Positions 35,452-42,909 of a stretch of 64,000 nucleotides of DNA are shown piece after piece. Where the stretch lies: NCBI GenBank assembly GCA_937937585.1, contig CALDCB010000005.1, positions 1-64,000 on the forward strand, given 5' to 3'. A program made the position numbers and the translations under genes. The notes beneath the pieces are model-generated. The model had not been told where the DNA came from and made no database searches. It saw only the letters and a program-made list of their open reading frames with translations. This DNA comes from an uncultured Coriobacteriaceae bacterium. GTDB taxonomy: Bacteria; Actinomycetota; Coriobacteriia; Coriobacteriales; Eggerthellaceae. Positions within the stretch are counted from its first letter, which is position 1. Each line of letters starts with the position of its first letter.

Positions 35452-36396
35452 ATGATTCTGGCAACCCTTCTGTTCATTTTCATTGTGGCTTCGATCGTCT
35501 CCACGGCGCTTGGCTCTCCGGTTCTCTTCGTGGTGCGCCAGCAGGAAGCATCGATCATCGAGCGTCTTGGCAAGTTCAACCGTATCGTGAACCCCGGCCT
35601 TCATTTCCTGATCCCGTTCATCGAGCGCCGTGCCGCCAACGTCAACCTGCGAACGCAGGAAGCCCGCTACTCGCTTAACGGCAAGACGAAGGATAACGTG
35701 ACCATCGGCACGGCCGTTTCGGTTCAGTTCCGTGTCGATCAGATGCCGGCTCAGTCGGTTGAGCAGTCGGGCGTCTACCGTAGTTACTACATCCTGAGCA
35801 ACCCCATCGATCAGATGGAAAGCTATATCGCCGACGCGCTGCGCTCCGCGATCCCCGGTTACACGCTTGACGAGGTGTTCGACAACAAGGACCTCATTGC
35901 GCAGAACGTGAAGGATTCTGTCACCGAGCTCATGGCGGGCTATGGCTACGACATCATCACGACGCTTATCACCAATATCGAGTTGCCCAAGGACGTTGAG
36001 CGCTCTATGAACGCCATCAACTCCGCTCAGCGCGATCAAGAGGCTGCCAAGGCGCTTGCCGAGGCCGAGCGTACCAAGACCGTCGTTGCCGCAAGGGCTC
36101 AGGCCGAGGCTATGGAGCAAACGGGTATCGGCATTGCCAACCAGCGCAAAGCCATCGCCGACGGCATCGCTGCGTCGCTTGACACCATCAAGTCCTCGGG
36201 CGTTTCCTCCCAGGAGGCCAACGATCTATTCGCCTACACCCAGTGGGTCGAGATGATGGGGTCTTTCGCCGAGTCGGGCAGGTCTTCGACGGTCGTTCTT
36301 CCGTCCAATTTCGGGGGCAAGTCCTCGATCCTTCCCGACCTCCTTGCCGCTCAAGCCGCCCAGGGTGCGGAGGGCGGCGCTTCGACGCAAGAGTAG
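35452..36396 (+). CDS. SPFH/band-7 (stomatin-like) membrane protein
   Basis: 314 residues: N-terminal membrane anchor (about 1-25), SPFH domain (about 25-190) with RQQEASIIERLGKFNRI and the typical NPIDQMESYIADALRSAIP, then an Ala/Glu-rich coiled-coil (about 195-250). Related to stomatin/QmcA proteins that assemble into ring-like microdomains at the membrane and modulate proteases. AGGAAAGGA is 7 nt before ATG 35452. Single gene with its own terminator. Confidence 0.9.
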   Translation: MILATLLFIFIVASIVSTALGSPVLFVVRQQEASIIERLGKFNRIVNPGLHFLIPFIERRAANVNLRTQEARYSLNGKTKDNVTIGTAVSVQFRVDQMPAQSVEQSGVYRSYYILSNPIDQMESYIADALRSAIPGYTLDEVFDNKDLIAQNVKDSVTELMAGYGYDIITTLITNIELPKDVERSMNAINSAQRDQEAAKALAEAERTKTVVAARAQAEAMEQTGIGIANQRKAIADGIAASLDTIKSSGVSSQEANDLFAYTQWVEMMGSFAESGRSSTVVLPSNFGGKSSILPDLLAAQAAQGAEGGASTQE

Positions 36397-36457
36397 CGTT
36401 TCGCCTAGCTATCCAACGGAATATGCGAGCTTGCGGCCGGGGATCCAGGTTCGTTCG

Positions 36458-36494
36458 GGCGCAACCTCGACGAGGTCGGGGTTGCGCCTTTTTG
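36458..36494 (+). terminator. Intrinsic terminator after the SPFH gene
   Basis: A 9-bp stem (36458-36466 with 36480-36488) containing an inner CTCG-CGAG pairing, followed by TTTTT. Confidence 0.85.
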
Positions 36495-36575
36495 CAGTTC
36501 CTGTAGTAGATCTCGCCTTGTGTTCCTTGTGTGCTAAAATCTATCGCTGTTTATTGCGCTATTGGAAGGAACCGC

Positions 36576-37379
36576 ATGTCAGGTCATTCAAAGTGGGCTA
36601 CCACCAAACACCGCAAGGCCGCTCAGGACGCTAAGCGTTCGGCTTTGTTCTCTAAGCTCGCCCGTAACATCACCGTTGCAGCCAAGGAGGGTGGCGACCC
36701 CAACCCTGACAACAACGCGTCTCTCGCCGCCGCAATCGAGAAGGCCAAGGGCTACTCGCTGCCCAAGGACAAGATCAAAACCGCTATCGACAAGGCGTTC
36801 GGCTCCGGTAAGGATGCTGCCAACTACGAAACCGTGACGTACGAGGGTTACGGTCCTGCTGGCGTCGCTATCTTCTGCGAGGCTCTTACCGACAACCGTA
36901 ACCGTACCGCTGCCGATGTCCGCGCTGCCTTTGCCCATCATGGCGGCAACCTGGGCACCTCCGGCTCCGTTGCGTTCCAGTTCGACCGTAAGGGCCAGAT
37001 CATGGTCCCGAAAGAGGTTGAGACCGGCGACAAGAAGAACCCTGTTGCCCCGAACGGCGCAGCTGCCGACGAGGACGAGTTCATGATGGCCGTTGCCGAG
37101 GCTGGCGGCGACGATTACGAGGACGCCGGCGACGAGTGGATCGTCTACACCGGCGCTACCGACCTCATGGCCGTTAAGAAGGCTATCGAGGCCCAGGACA
37201 TCCAGACCAAGGGCGCCGAGCTCACCATGATCCCGAACACTCCGGCGACGGTTTCCGTTTCCGATGCTCAGAAGGTCATGCGCCTTATTGACAAGCTGGA
37301 AGAGCTTGAGGATCTCCAGAACGTTTACCACGCAATGGATATCACCGACGAGATCGCAGAGGCTCTCGACGCCGAGTAA
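36576..37379 (+). CDS. yebC: YebC/PmpR-family translational/transcriptional regulator
   Basis: 267 residues, the typical MSGHSKWATTKHRKAAQDAKR start and three-domain fold (TYEGYGPAGVAIFCE; NLGTSGSVAFQFD). The family was described as DNA-binding regulators and more recently linked to relief of ribosome stalling. There is an acidic insertion of about 25 residues after the NLGTSGS region (VAPNGAAADEDEF). ATG 36576 follows GGAAGGA. Located upstream of ruvC as in many bacteria; TAAAAT at 36535-36540 may be its -10. Confidence 0.93.
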   Translation: MSGHSKWATTKHRKAAQDAKRSALFSKLARNITVAAKEGGDPNPDNNASLAAAIEKAKGYSLPKDKIKTAIDKAFGSGKDAANYETVTYEGYGPAGVAIFCEALTDNRNRTAADVRAAFAHHGGNLGTSGSVAFQFDRKGQIMVPKEVETGDKKNPVAPNGAAADEDEFMMAVAEAGGDDYEDAGDEWIVYTGATDLMAVKKAIEAQDIQTKGAELTMIPNTPATVSVSDAQKVMRLIDKLEELEDLQNVYHAMDITDEIAEALDAE

Positions 37380-37403
37380 CCTCCCGCTTTCAAACAGGAA
37401 TCC

Positions 37404-37440
37404 AACACCCGTCGCCTTTCTTTTGGGCGGCGGGTGTTTC
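37404..37440 (+). terminator. Terminator between yebC and ruvC
   Basis: A 13-bp stem with a G-U wobble (37404-37416 with 37426-37438), loop TTTCTTTTG, short T-tail. It separates yebC from the ruvC promoter immediately downstream. Confidence 0.75.
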
Positions 37441-37443
37441 TGT

Positions 37444-37472
37444 TTGAGAAACACAAACAGATGTTCTATAAT
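37444..37472 (+). promoter_or_regulatory. Promoter of ruvCAB
   Basis: TTGAGA (37444-37449), 17 nt, TATAAT (37467-37472): near-consensus sigma-70 promoter, 29 nt before the ruvC ATG. Confidence 0.85.
37455..37466 (+). promoter_or_regulatory. Candidate SOS (LexA) box in the ruvC promoter
   Basis: AAAC-AGAT-GTTC lies between the -35 and -10 and abuts the -10. It differs by one base from the Gram-positive GAAC-N4-GTTC box and shares the RAACA-NN-TGTTCT pattern with the box at addBA. ruvAB are LexA targets in other bacteria. Prediction only. Confidence 0.45.
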
Positions 37473-37500
37473 TGCAAAAAACGACAACACAAGGGGAGGC

Positions 37501-38007
37501 ATGACGGTCGAACGGGTCATACTGGGCATCGATCCCGGGCTTGCGAACACAGGCTGGGGAATCGTCAGGCAGTCGGGGTCAAGGCTTGCCTGCGAGGCTT
37601 ACGGCTGCATTAGCACGCCTGCCTCATGGCCGCTTGTGCATCGTCTTGGCAAGATACACGAGCAAATGTCCGCCGTTATCGATCGCTTCAATCCGCAATG
37701 TTGCGGTATCGAAACGGTTTGGTTCGGTCAGAACATCACCGCCGCGTTCGCAACGGGCCAAGCTCGAGGTGCGGCCTTGGTCGCTTGCTCGCAGGGCGCT
37801 CTTGAGGTGGGCGAGTTTTCCCCTCGTCAGATCAAACTGGCGGTAGTGGGAACGGGTACGGCCGATAAAGACCAGGTCACCTACATGGTCAAACAGCTCC
37901 TCTCATTAGAGAAGGAGCCTCATCCCGACCATGCGGCCGATGCCCTTGCCGCAGCGATATGCTTCACCACGCATGATGGCTTAACCGCGCAGTTTGCGCG
38001 TCGATGA
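37501..38007 (+). CDS. ruvC: Holliday junction resolvase RuvC
   Basis: Endonuclease that cuts Holliday junctions made during recombinational repair; 168 residues. Acidic catalytic residues are Asp11 (LGIDPG), Glu in GIETVWFG and the C-terminal HPDHAADAL pair. ATG 37501 follows AAGGGGAGG. Start of the ruvC-ruvA-ruvB cluster, overlapping the region before ruvA. Confidence 0.95.
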   Translation: MTVERVILGIDPGLANTGWGIVRQSGSRLACEAYGCISTPASWPLVHRLGKIHEQMSAVIDRFNPQCCGIETVWFGQNITAAFATGQARGAALVACSQGALEVGEFSPRQIKLAVVGTGTADKDQVTYMVKQLLSLEKEPHPDHAADALAAAICFTTHDGLTAQFARR

Positions 38008-38024
38008 AAAAAGGGGAATGTGCC

Positions 38025-38621
38025 ATGATCTCGTTCTTGAAGGGAACCGTCGAAGCTAAAACGCTTACTTGCGTCTATCTTGATGTGAACGGTGTCGGCT
38101 TCGAGATCGGCATGTCCCAAACAAGCTTGTCGAAGCTCCCCGAGATTGGCCAGCGTGCTCAGATTTTCACATACATGCAGGTGCGCGACGACGGCATGTC
38201 TCTTTACGGCTTCCTGTCTGCCGAGGAAAAGGCGCTGTTCGAGAAACTCATCAGCGTTTCCGGCGTAGGACCGAAGGTGGCGTTGGCGGCTTTGTCTACG
38301 TACAGTCCCGAAGCTCTGCTTGGCATTATCTCCGAGCAAGACATCGCGGCGGTTCAGCGCATTCCTGGCGTAGGGAAGAAAACTGCATCGCGTATCGTTC
38401 TCGAGTTAAAAGGCTCGTTCGATCAAGATGCTGTTAGTTTGTTCGCCCCCGCCAAACAAAGCGACCAGGCAAGCTCTACTATCGAGATCGCACGCGAGGC
38501 CCTTCTGTCTATGGGCTTCACCTCCGCCGAGGCCGATCTCGCATTGAAGGGAGCCCCTGAAGGGACTAACGATAGCGCGCTGCTACAATACGCGTTGAAG
38601 CGACTTGGAACGAATGCATAA
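38025..38621 (+). CDS. ruvA: Holliday junction DNA helicase subunit RuvA
   Basis: Tetrameric Holliday-junction-binding protein that loads RuvB; 198 residues. OB-fold N-terminal domain (MISFLKGTVEAK), helix-hairpin-helix motifs (SVSGVGPKVALAALS and IPGVGKKTASRIVLELK) and the C-terminal RuvB-binding three-helix domain. ATG 38025 has AAGGGG 9 nt upstream and the canonical N terminus; ATG 38004, overlapping the ruvC stop, lacks a ribosome site. Confidence 0.95.
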   Translation: MISFLKGTVEAKTLTCVYLDVNGVGFEIGMSQTSLSKLPEIGQRAQIFTYMQVRDDGMSLYGFLSAEEKALFEKLISVSGVGPKVALAALSTYSPEALLGIISEQDIAAVQRIPGVGKKTASRIVLELKGSFDQDAVSLFAPAKQSDQASSTIEIAREALLSMGFTSAEADLALKGAPEGTNDSALLQYALKRLGTNA

Positions 38622-38630
38622 CAGGTGGTC

Positions 38631-39758
38631 ATGAATACTAAAGTCGAAATAGAAGGTTTGGTGTTCGAATCGCCCGATGCGGGCGGCTTCGGTTCGTCGC
38701 GCCCTGGTGTGGGGGCTTCGCTGTCGCAGACCGCGCGCGGTTCGTTCGGCGATGCGCGTTCTCGTGCGGTGTCTGCCGATTTACAAGAGGACGACCTTGC
38801 GCTCGATCGCAGCCTGCGACCGAAGATGCTCTCCGATTACATCGGGCAGGAGAAGATCAAGGATTCTCTGGACATCATGATCCAAGCTGCGAAGGAACGC
38901 GGGGAGACAGTCGACCACATTTTGTTCTCGGGCCCTCCGGGTTTGGGAAAGACGACGCTTTCAACCGTTGTTGCGAACGAGCTTGGCTCTAATATCAAAA
39001 CGACAAGCGGTCCTGCCATCGAACGCACGGGCGATCTTGCCGCCATCCTTACCAATCTCGAGGAGGGCGACGTTCTATTCATCGACGAGATCCATCGCCT
39101 CAATCGCATGGTTGAAGAGGTCTTGTACCCGGCTCTTGAAGACTACGTTCTCGATATCGTGGTAGGCAAAGGCCCCGCTGCTCGCTCCATCAGGATCGAT
39201 CTGCCGCATTTCACGCTTATCGGGGCAACCACGCGTACGGGTTTGCTTACGGGTCCCTTGCGCGATCGCTTCGGAATTGCATTCCGTCTTCAGTACTATA
39301 CCCCCGAAGAGCTTGCCCTTATCGTAAGCCGATCAGCCGACATCTTAGACGTGCCTATCACGCAAGACGGCGCTTTGGAAATCGCACGTCGCTCCCGCGG
39401 CACGCCGCGCTTGGCAAATCGCTTGCTTAAACGCGTTCGTGATTGGGCTCAGGTTCGTGGCGACGGGGCAATTAACGAAGACGTGGCTGCCGAGGCGCTT
39501 TCGTTCTACGACGTCGACCCGCTTGGTCTTGACGCCATGGACAATCGTATATTGCAGCTCCTCGCCGTGCAGTTCGGTGGCCGACCGGTTGGCGTGAACA
39601 CCATCGCCTCGGCGCTTTCTGAGGACGTTGACACCATCGAGGACGTGTACGAGCCGTTTCTCATGCAGTGCGGTCTGATCGCTCGCACGCCGAAAGGCAG
39701 GCAGGCAACGCTGCGTGCTTTCGAGCATTTGGGCGTGAAGCCGCCGGAAGGTATGTAG
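38631..39758 (+). CDS. ruvB: Holliday junction branch-migration ATPase RuvB
   Basis: AAA+ motor of 375 residues. Walker A GPPGLGKTT, Walker B LFIDEIHRL, sensor 1 GATTRTG, Arg finger in GPLRDRFG and the C-terminal winged helix (GRQATLRAFEHLG). About 45-50 extra residues, Ser/Gly-rich, precede the normal start region (LRPKMLSDYIGQ). ATG 38631 is adjacent to AGGTGG; GTG 38625 is an alternative. Fourth-position neighbour of a small unknown gene 9 nt downstream. Confidence 0.95.
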   Translation: MNTKVEIEGLVFESPDAGGFGSSRPGVGASLSQTARGSFGDARSRAVSADLQEDDLALDRSLRPKMLSDYIGQEKIKDSLDIMIQAAKERGETVDHILFSGPPGLGKTTLSTVVANELGSNIKTTSGPAIERTGDLAAILTNLEEGDVLFIDEIHRLNRMVEEVLYPALEDYVLDIVVGKGPAARSIRIDLPHFTLIGATTRTGLLTGPLRDRFGIAFRLQYYTPEELALIVSRSADILDVPITQDGALEIARRSRGTPRLANRLLKRVRDWAQVRGDGAINEDVAAEALSFYDVDPLGLDAMDNRILQLLAVQFGGRPVGVNTIASALSEDVDTIEDVYEPFLMQCGLIARTPKGRQATLRAFEHLGVKPPEGM

Positions 39759-39767
39759 GGGTCGCTT

Positions 39768-40238
39768 ATGTTTCAGCGTGATTACCTCATGAAACAGCTT
39801 CTGGTGTTCTTTCAGGCATTGGCAAGAAGCTTGCAGCAGCGCCAAAAAGAAGACAATCCGCTTCTTGCCGCGCAGGCGCTTGAAAACGCCATTTCTTCCG
39901 CTACGGATCTTGACGGTGCGGCGCTCCTTTCGCTGTCTCCTGAGTCAATTGCCCAGGTGCTGCGCGTTTCGGGGGTCGACCCTCAGGTAGTGTCTTATAT
40001 AGCCCATGGGCTGCTTCTTGAGTCCCAATATTTAACGGATGCTTGCGAGCGCGATTTGGCCGACGTTCGCAAACGTCAGGCGCTAGCCCTTGCGCAGTCA
40101 TATGGTTTCGAGTTGCCAGATGATCTAGCCGATTTGTCGCAGCTTGAGGTAACGGACGAACCCGATGATCTCGATGCCTTCGAGTCGCTGCCCATCGGTA
40201 GTATTGACGACCTCGAAGATCTTTTAGGTTCGTGCTGA
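39768..40238 (+). CDS. Small helical protein of unknown function (DUF6483-like)
   Basis: 156 residues, all-helical, beginning MFQRDYLMKQLLVFFQALAR, which resembles DUF6483 proteins (assignment from memory of the pattern). The C-terminal 40 residues are strongly acidic (DEPDDLDAFES). No catalytic motif or membrane segment. It starts 9 nt after ruvB and is probably in the ruvCAB operon, so it would share its regulation. Confidence 0.6.
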   Translation: MFQRDYLMKQLLVFFQALARSLQQRQKEDNPLLAAQALENAISSATDLDGAALLSLSPESIAQVLRVSGVDPQVVSYIAHGLLLESQYLTDACERDLADVRKRQALALAQSYGFELPDDLADLSQLEVTDEPDDLDAFESLPIGSIDDLEDLLGSC

Positions 40239-40337
40239 TCTCGCCCGTTTTTTCGGTGACTGTTCATTCTCGGACGTTCTGCTCATAAAAAAGGACTATC
40301 GGCGGAATCTCTCGTGAGAAAACCAGTGCGGGTAGCG

Positions 40338-40371
40338 TATAGTTAACCCGTTGCCTTTGAGGTGAAGGCAA
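40338..40371 (+). promoter_or_regulatory. Candidate csp promoter -10 and 5'-UTR hairpin
   Basis: TATAGT (40338-40343) lacks a clear -35. About 8 nt later a 7-bp hairpin (40351-40357 with 40365-40371) would form the very 5' end of a roughly 90-nt leader before the cold-shock gene. Long leaders are usual for cspA-type genes. Confidence 0.4.
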
Positions 40372-40440
40372 AGTGTTGTCGCCATACAGCACGCAGTTTT
40401 ACCCTTCCGACGACATCGGGGGGAGAAAAGAGGATTTAAG

Positions 40441-40644
40441 ATGGCGCAAGGTACTGTTAAGTGGTTCAACCCGGAAAAAGGCTATGGCTTCATTTCTCAG
40501 GAGGGCGGCGAAGATCTGTTCGTCCATTACTCTGAGATCAAGATGGACGGCTTCAAGACGCTCGACGAGGGCCAGGCTGTTTCCTTTGAAATCACCACGG
40601 GCCAGAACGGCAAGCTCCAGGCAAGCAATGTAACGAAGCTCTAA
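40441..40644 (+). CDS. Cold-shock domain protein
   Basis: 67-residue single CSD protein: RNA/ssDNA-binding beta-barrel with RNP1 KGYGFISQ and RNP2 DLFVHYS intact. Acts as an RNA chaperone; whether it is cold-induced cannot be told. AGAGGA is 7 nt before the ATG. Monocistronic, terminator downstream. Confidence 0.95.
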   Translation: MAQGTVKWFNPEKGYGFISQEGGEDLFVHYSEIKMDGFKTLDEGQAVSFEITTGQNGKLQASNVTKL

Positions 40645-40681
40645 GTCTGGGAATCCCCAAGATTTTCTTCTAACAAAGCTT

Positions 40682-40711
40682 AACGGCCTCGCGAACGCGG
40701 GGCCGTTTTTC
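40682..40711 (+). terminator. Intrinsic terminator of the csp gene
   Basis: A stem of up to 12 bp (40682-40693 with 40696-40707), practically closed by a GCGAACGC loop, followed by TTTTTCG. Confidence 0.85.
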
Positions 40712-40722
40712 GTGCGTCCAAG

Positions 40723-40763
40723 AAAGGCTCGAACCGTCGGTTGGATCGGTTCGAGCCTTTTGT
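40723..40763. terminator. Second hairpin terminating the queH-queA transcript
   Basis: A 14-bp perfect stem (40723-40736 with 40747-40760) between csp and the convergent queA. TTTT follows on the plus strand, TTTCTTGG on the minus strand. It may look like a tRNA T-arm because of GGTTCGA, but no tRNA is present. Confidence 0.7.
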
Positions 40764-40848
40764 CAGCTATGCGGGATGACGGGCGCCGGACGTGAGGCGA
40801 TTTAGCTGGCGGTAATTGGTTTTGGGCGGCGCCGATCGGTGTCGAGCG

Positions 40849-42015
40849 CTATTTCAAAAACATGGCATCGCCGAACGAAAGCATGCGATAGCGCTCTTCG
40901 ATGGCGTGCTGGTACGCATTCATGATGTTGTCGCGCGACGAGAAAGCGCTGACCAGCATCATGAGGGTCGAGCGCGGCACGTGGAAGTTGGTGATCAGGC
41001 CGTCGATCACGTGGAATTCCTTGCCGGGGTACAGGAACAGGTTGGTGGTTGCACGGTTGCGCGCGACCAGTGCGCCCCTTCCGTCGTTCGCATTGGCATC
41101 CCAAGCGCTTTCAAGGCTTCGCGTGCTGGTGGTTCCCACGGCGATCACGCGACCGCCTGCTGCGTGCGTTTCGTTGATGGCATCGACCGTGCTTTGCGGC
41201 ACCGTGTAGAACTCGGTGTGCATCTTATGCTGCAGGGGGTCGTCCTCGTCAACCACGCGGAACGTGTCCAGGCCAACTTCCAGATCGACGGTTTCCCAAC
41301 GAACGCCCTTCTTCTCAAGGCGTTCGATAAGCTCGGGCGTGAAATGCAGACCCGCGGTTGGGGCTGCGGCGGATCCCTCATGGCGCGAGTACACCGTTTG
41401 GTAGAGCTCCTCGTCGCCTGCGTAGTTCTTGATGTAGGGCGGAAGCGGCGTGTGGCCCACGGCATGCAGAGCCTCGTCAAGCGAGGGGAGCGTGGTGGTC
41501 AGGCGCGCGATGCGCTCGCCTTTGGCAGCCTCTTCCGCAACTCCGTTTTTGTCGGACTCGGCCTCCTTCGCGGCGGCCCAGTCGACGATTTCAGCGGAGA
41601 GAGCCACCTGACCGTCGCGGCCGACGAAGTCGACGACGGCGCCACTGCCCGGTTTCAGGCGCTTGCCGGGGCGGACGAGAACTTCCCAAATCGCTTGCTG
41701 GTTCACAGATTCGGTCGGGGTGTCGTCAAGATAAGCCTGTGCGGCATCGCCCTTCACCTGGCGCAGAAGGAATACCTCCGCTTGGCCGCCTGTGTTGCGC
41801 TTCGCGCCAAGCAAGCGCGCAGGCAGAACGCGAGTCTCGTTGGCAACCAGCAGGTCGCCTGGGTTCAGGTACTCCTCGATGTCGCGGAAGATGCGGTCCT
41901 CAAGAGCGCCGGATTCGCGGTCCATCACCAGCATGCGGCAGCCGTCGCGAACTGCTGCAGGCTCTTGGGCGATCAATTCTTGAGGCAGGTCGTAATCGAA
42001 GTCACTGGTTTTCAC
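40849..42015 (-). CDS. queA: S-adenosylmethionine:tRNA ribosyltransferase-isomerase
   Basis: Transfers the ribosyl part of AdoMet to preQ1-tRNA, giving epoxyqueuosine. 388 residues with the family start (FDYDLPQELIAQEPA), RDGCRMLVMDR, and the signatures AAPTAGLHFTPEL and VGTTSTRSLES. A slight insertion of charged residues (about 165-185) is seen. Operon with queH upstream (22-nt gap); tgt is divergent. Together they cover the tRNA-modification steps of queuosine synthesis. Confidence 0.95.
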   Translation of the reverse strand: MKTSDFDYDLPQELIAQEPAAVRDGCRMLVMDRESGALEDRIFRDIEEYLNPGDLLVANETRVLPARLLGAKRNTGGQAEVFLLRQVKGDAAQAYLDDTPTESVNQQAIWEVLVRPGKRLKPGSGAVVDFVGRDGQVALSAEIVDWAAAKEAESDKNGVAEEAAKGERIARLTTTLPSLDEALHAVGHTPLPPYIKNYAGDEELYQTVYSRHEGSAAAPTAGLHFTPELIERLEKKGVRWETVDLEVGLDTFRVVDEDDPLQHKMHTEFYTVPQSTVDAINETHAAGGRVIAVGTTSTRSLESAWDANANDGRGALVARNRATTNLFLYPGKEFHVIDGLITNFHVPRSTLMMLVSAFSSRDNIMNAYQHAIEERYRMLSFGDAMFLK

Positions 42016-42037
42016 GGTTGGTTTCCTTGTGGTTGGT

Positions 42038-42838
42038 TTATTCCTCGGATGACGCGTTGCGCTGTTCCCTGAGTGCTTTCAGGACGGCGCGTTTGCGCTC
42101 CTGTTTCTTATTGTAGGCGCTACGTTCAACAGCGCGCTCTTTGCGTTTTGCTTCGGCAGCGGCGATCTCGTCTGCATGCGCCGCTCGTTCTTGAGCCTTC
42201 TTCTGCGCATTGCGGTGCTTGATGAACTCGCGCGTGGCGCGTCCTTCGGCAATCGAGAAACGGCACCCGCAGTAATTCTGGCGGTACATGCCCATTTCGC
42301 GGCTACGGGCCGTGGCATTGTCGTAGAACGGGCGCCAGTCCTCGAAGTAGGGGATAAGGCCGTACTGTGCGCAAACGCGGTCAAGCTCTTCGCGAATCAC
42401 TTCGGTGAACTGGTAGGGGCTTACCGCAAGCGTGGTGGACAGCGTGTCGAAGCCGCCATTCACTGCAGCTTTGGCGCTTTCTTCCAATCGCTGGCGATAA
42501 CAGGCGCGGCAGCGTTCTTGGCGATGCTCATCGTCAAGAAGCTCGGCGACGGTTTCCACGTCGCGCGAGAAGTCGTTGATGTTGCATTCGGCCGCGAGCC
42601 TTTCGCCGATAACGCCTGCGGTATTTTCCCAGGCAGTAGGCTCGAATTCGCCTTCAACCAGGTGTAACCCGGCTTTATTGGCGAACGTGCGCAGCTCGGC
42701 GAGGCGTTTGTCATACTCTGCCTTAGGCGCGATGTTCGAATTGGAGAAGTAAACGGTGATGTCGGCGTCGCGCTCCAGCAAGATGCGCGTCGGCTCGAGA
42801 GAGCACGGGGCGCAGCACGCGTGCAACAGCATTTTCAT
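42038..42838 (-). CDS. queH: Epoxyqueuosine reductase QueH
   Basis: Performs the last step of queuosine synthesis, the non-orthologous alternative to QueG. 266 residues with the cluster/metal cysteine motifs HACCAPCS, RCRACYRQRL and NYCGCRFS all intact. The C-terminal 60 residues are a Lys/Arg/Glu-rich helix with many Ala, longer than the core family. The ATG lies 71 nt from the divergent tgt start. Confidence 0.93.
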   Translation of the reverse strand: MKMLLHACCAPCSLEPTRILLERDADITVYFSNSNIAPKAEYDKRLAELRTFANKAGLHLVEGEFEPTAWENTAGVIGERLAAECNINDFSRDVETVAELLDDEHRQERCRACYRQRLEESAKAAVNGGFDTLSTTLAVSPYQFTEVIREELDRVCAQYGLIPYFEDWRPFYDNATARSREMGMYRQNYCGCRFSIAEGRATREFIKHRNAQKKAQERAAHADEIAAAEAKRKERAVERSAYNKKQERKRAVLKALREQRNASSEE

Positions 42839-42844
42839 CGTCTT

Positions 42845-42874
42845 TTCACCCCTTCCTTCGGCGTACCGTATACT
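42845..42874 (+). promoter_or_regulatory. Candidate tgt promoter
   Basis: TTCACC (42845-42850), 18 nt, TATACT (42869-42874) in the short divergent region between queH and tgt. GTATAC is itself palindromic, so a minus-strand promoter could overlap. Confidence 0.45.
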
Positions 42875-42909
42875 ATCACGATGGATTAACGACCCAGGAG
42901 GAAGCGAAG

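Noticed and set aside
40723..40763. GGTTCGA motif resembling a tRNA T-loop
   Set aside because: It belongs to a 14-bp hairpin; no acceptor, D- or anticodon arm can be built around it.
40816..42072. Plus-strand ORF (418 residues) opposite queA
   Set aside because: Antisense shadow of queA.
42881..42889. Two-codon ORF (ATG GAT TAA) right at the expected tgt transcript start
   Set aside because: Too short to infer function; possibly chance. Worth noting only because a leaderless minimal ORF could affect tgt translation.
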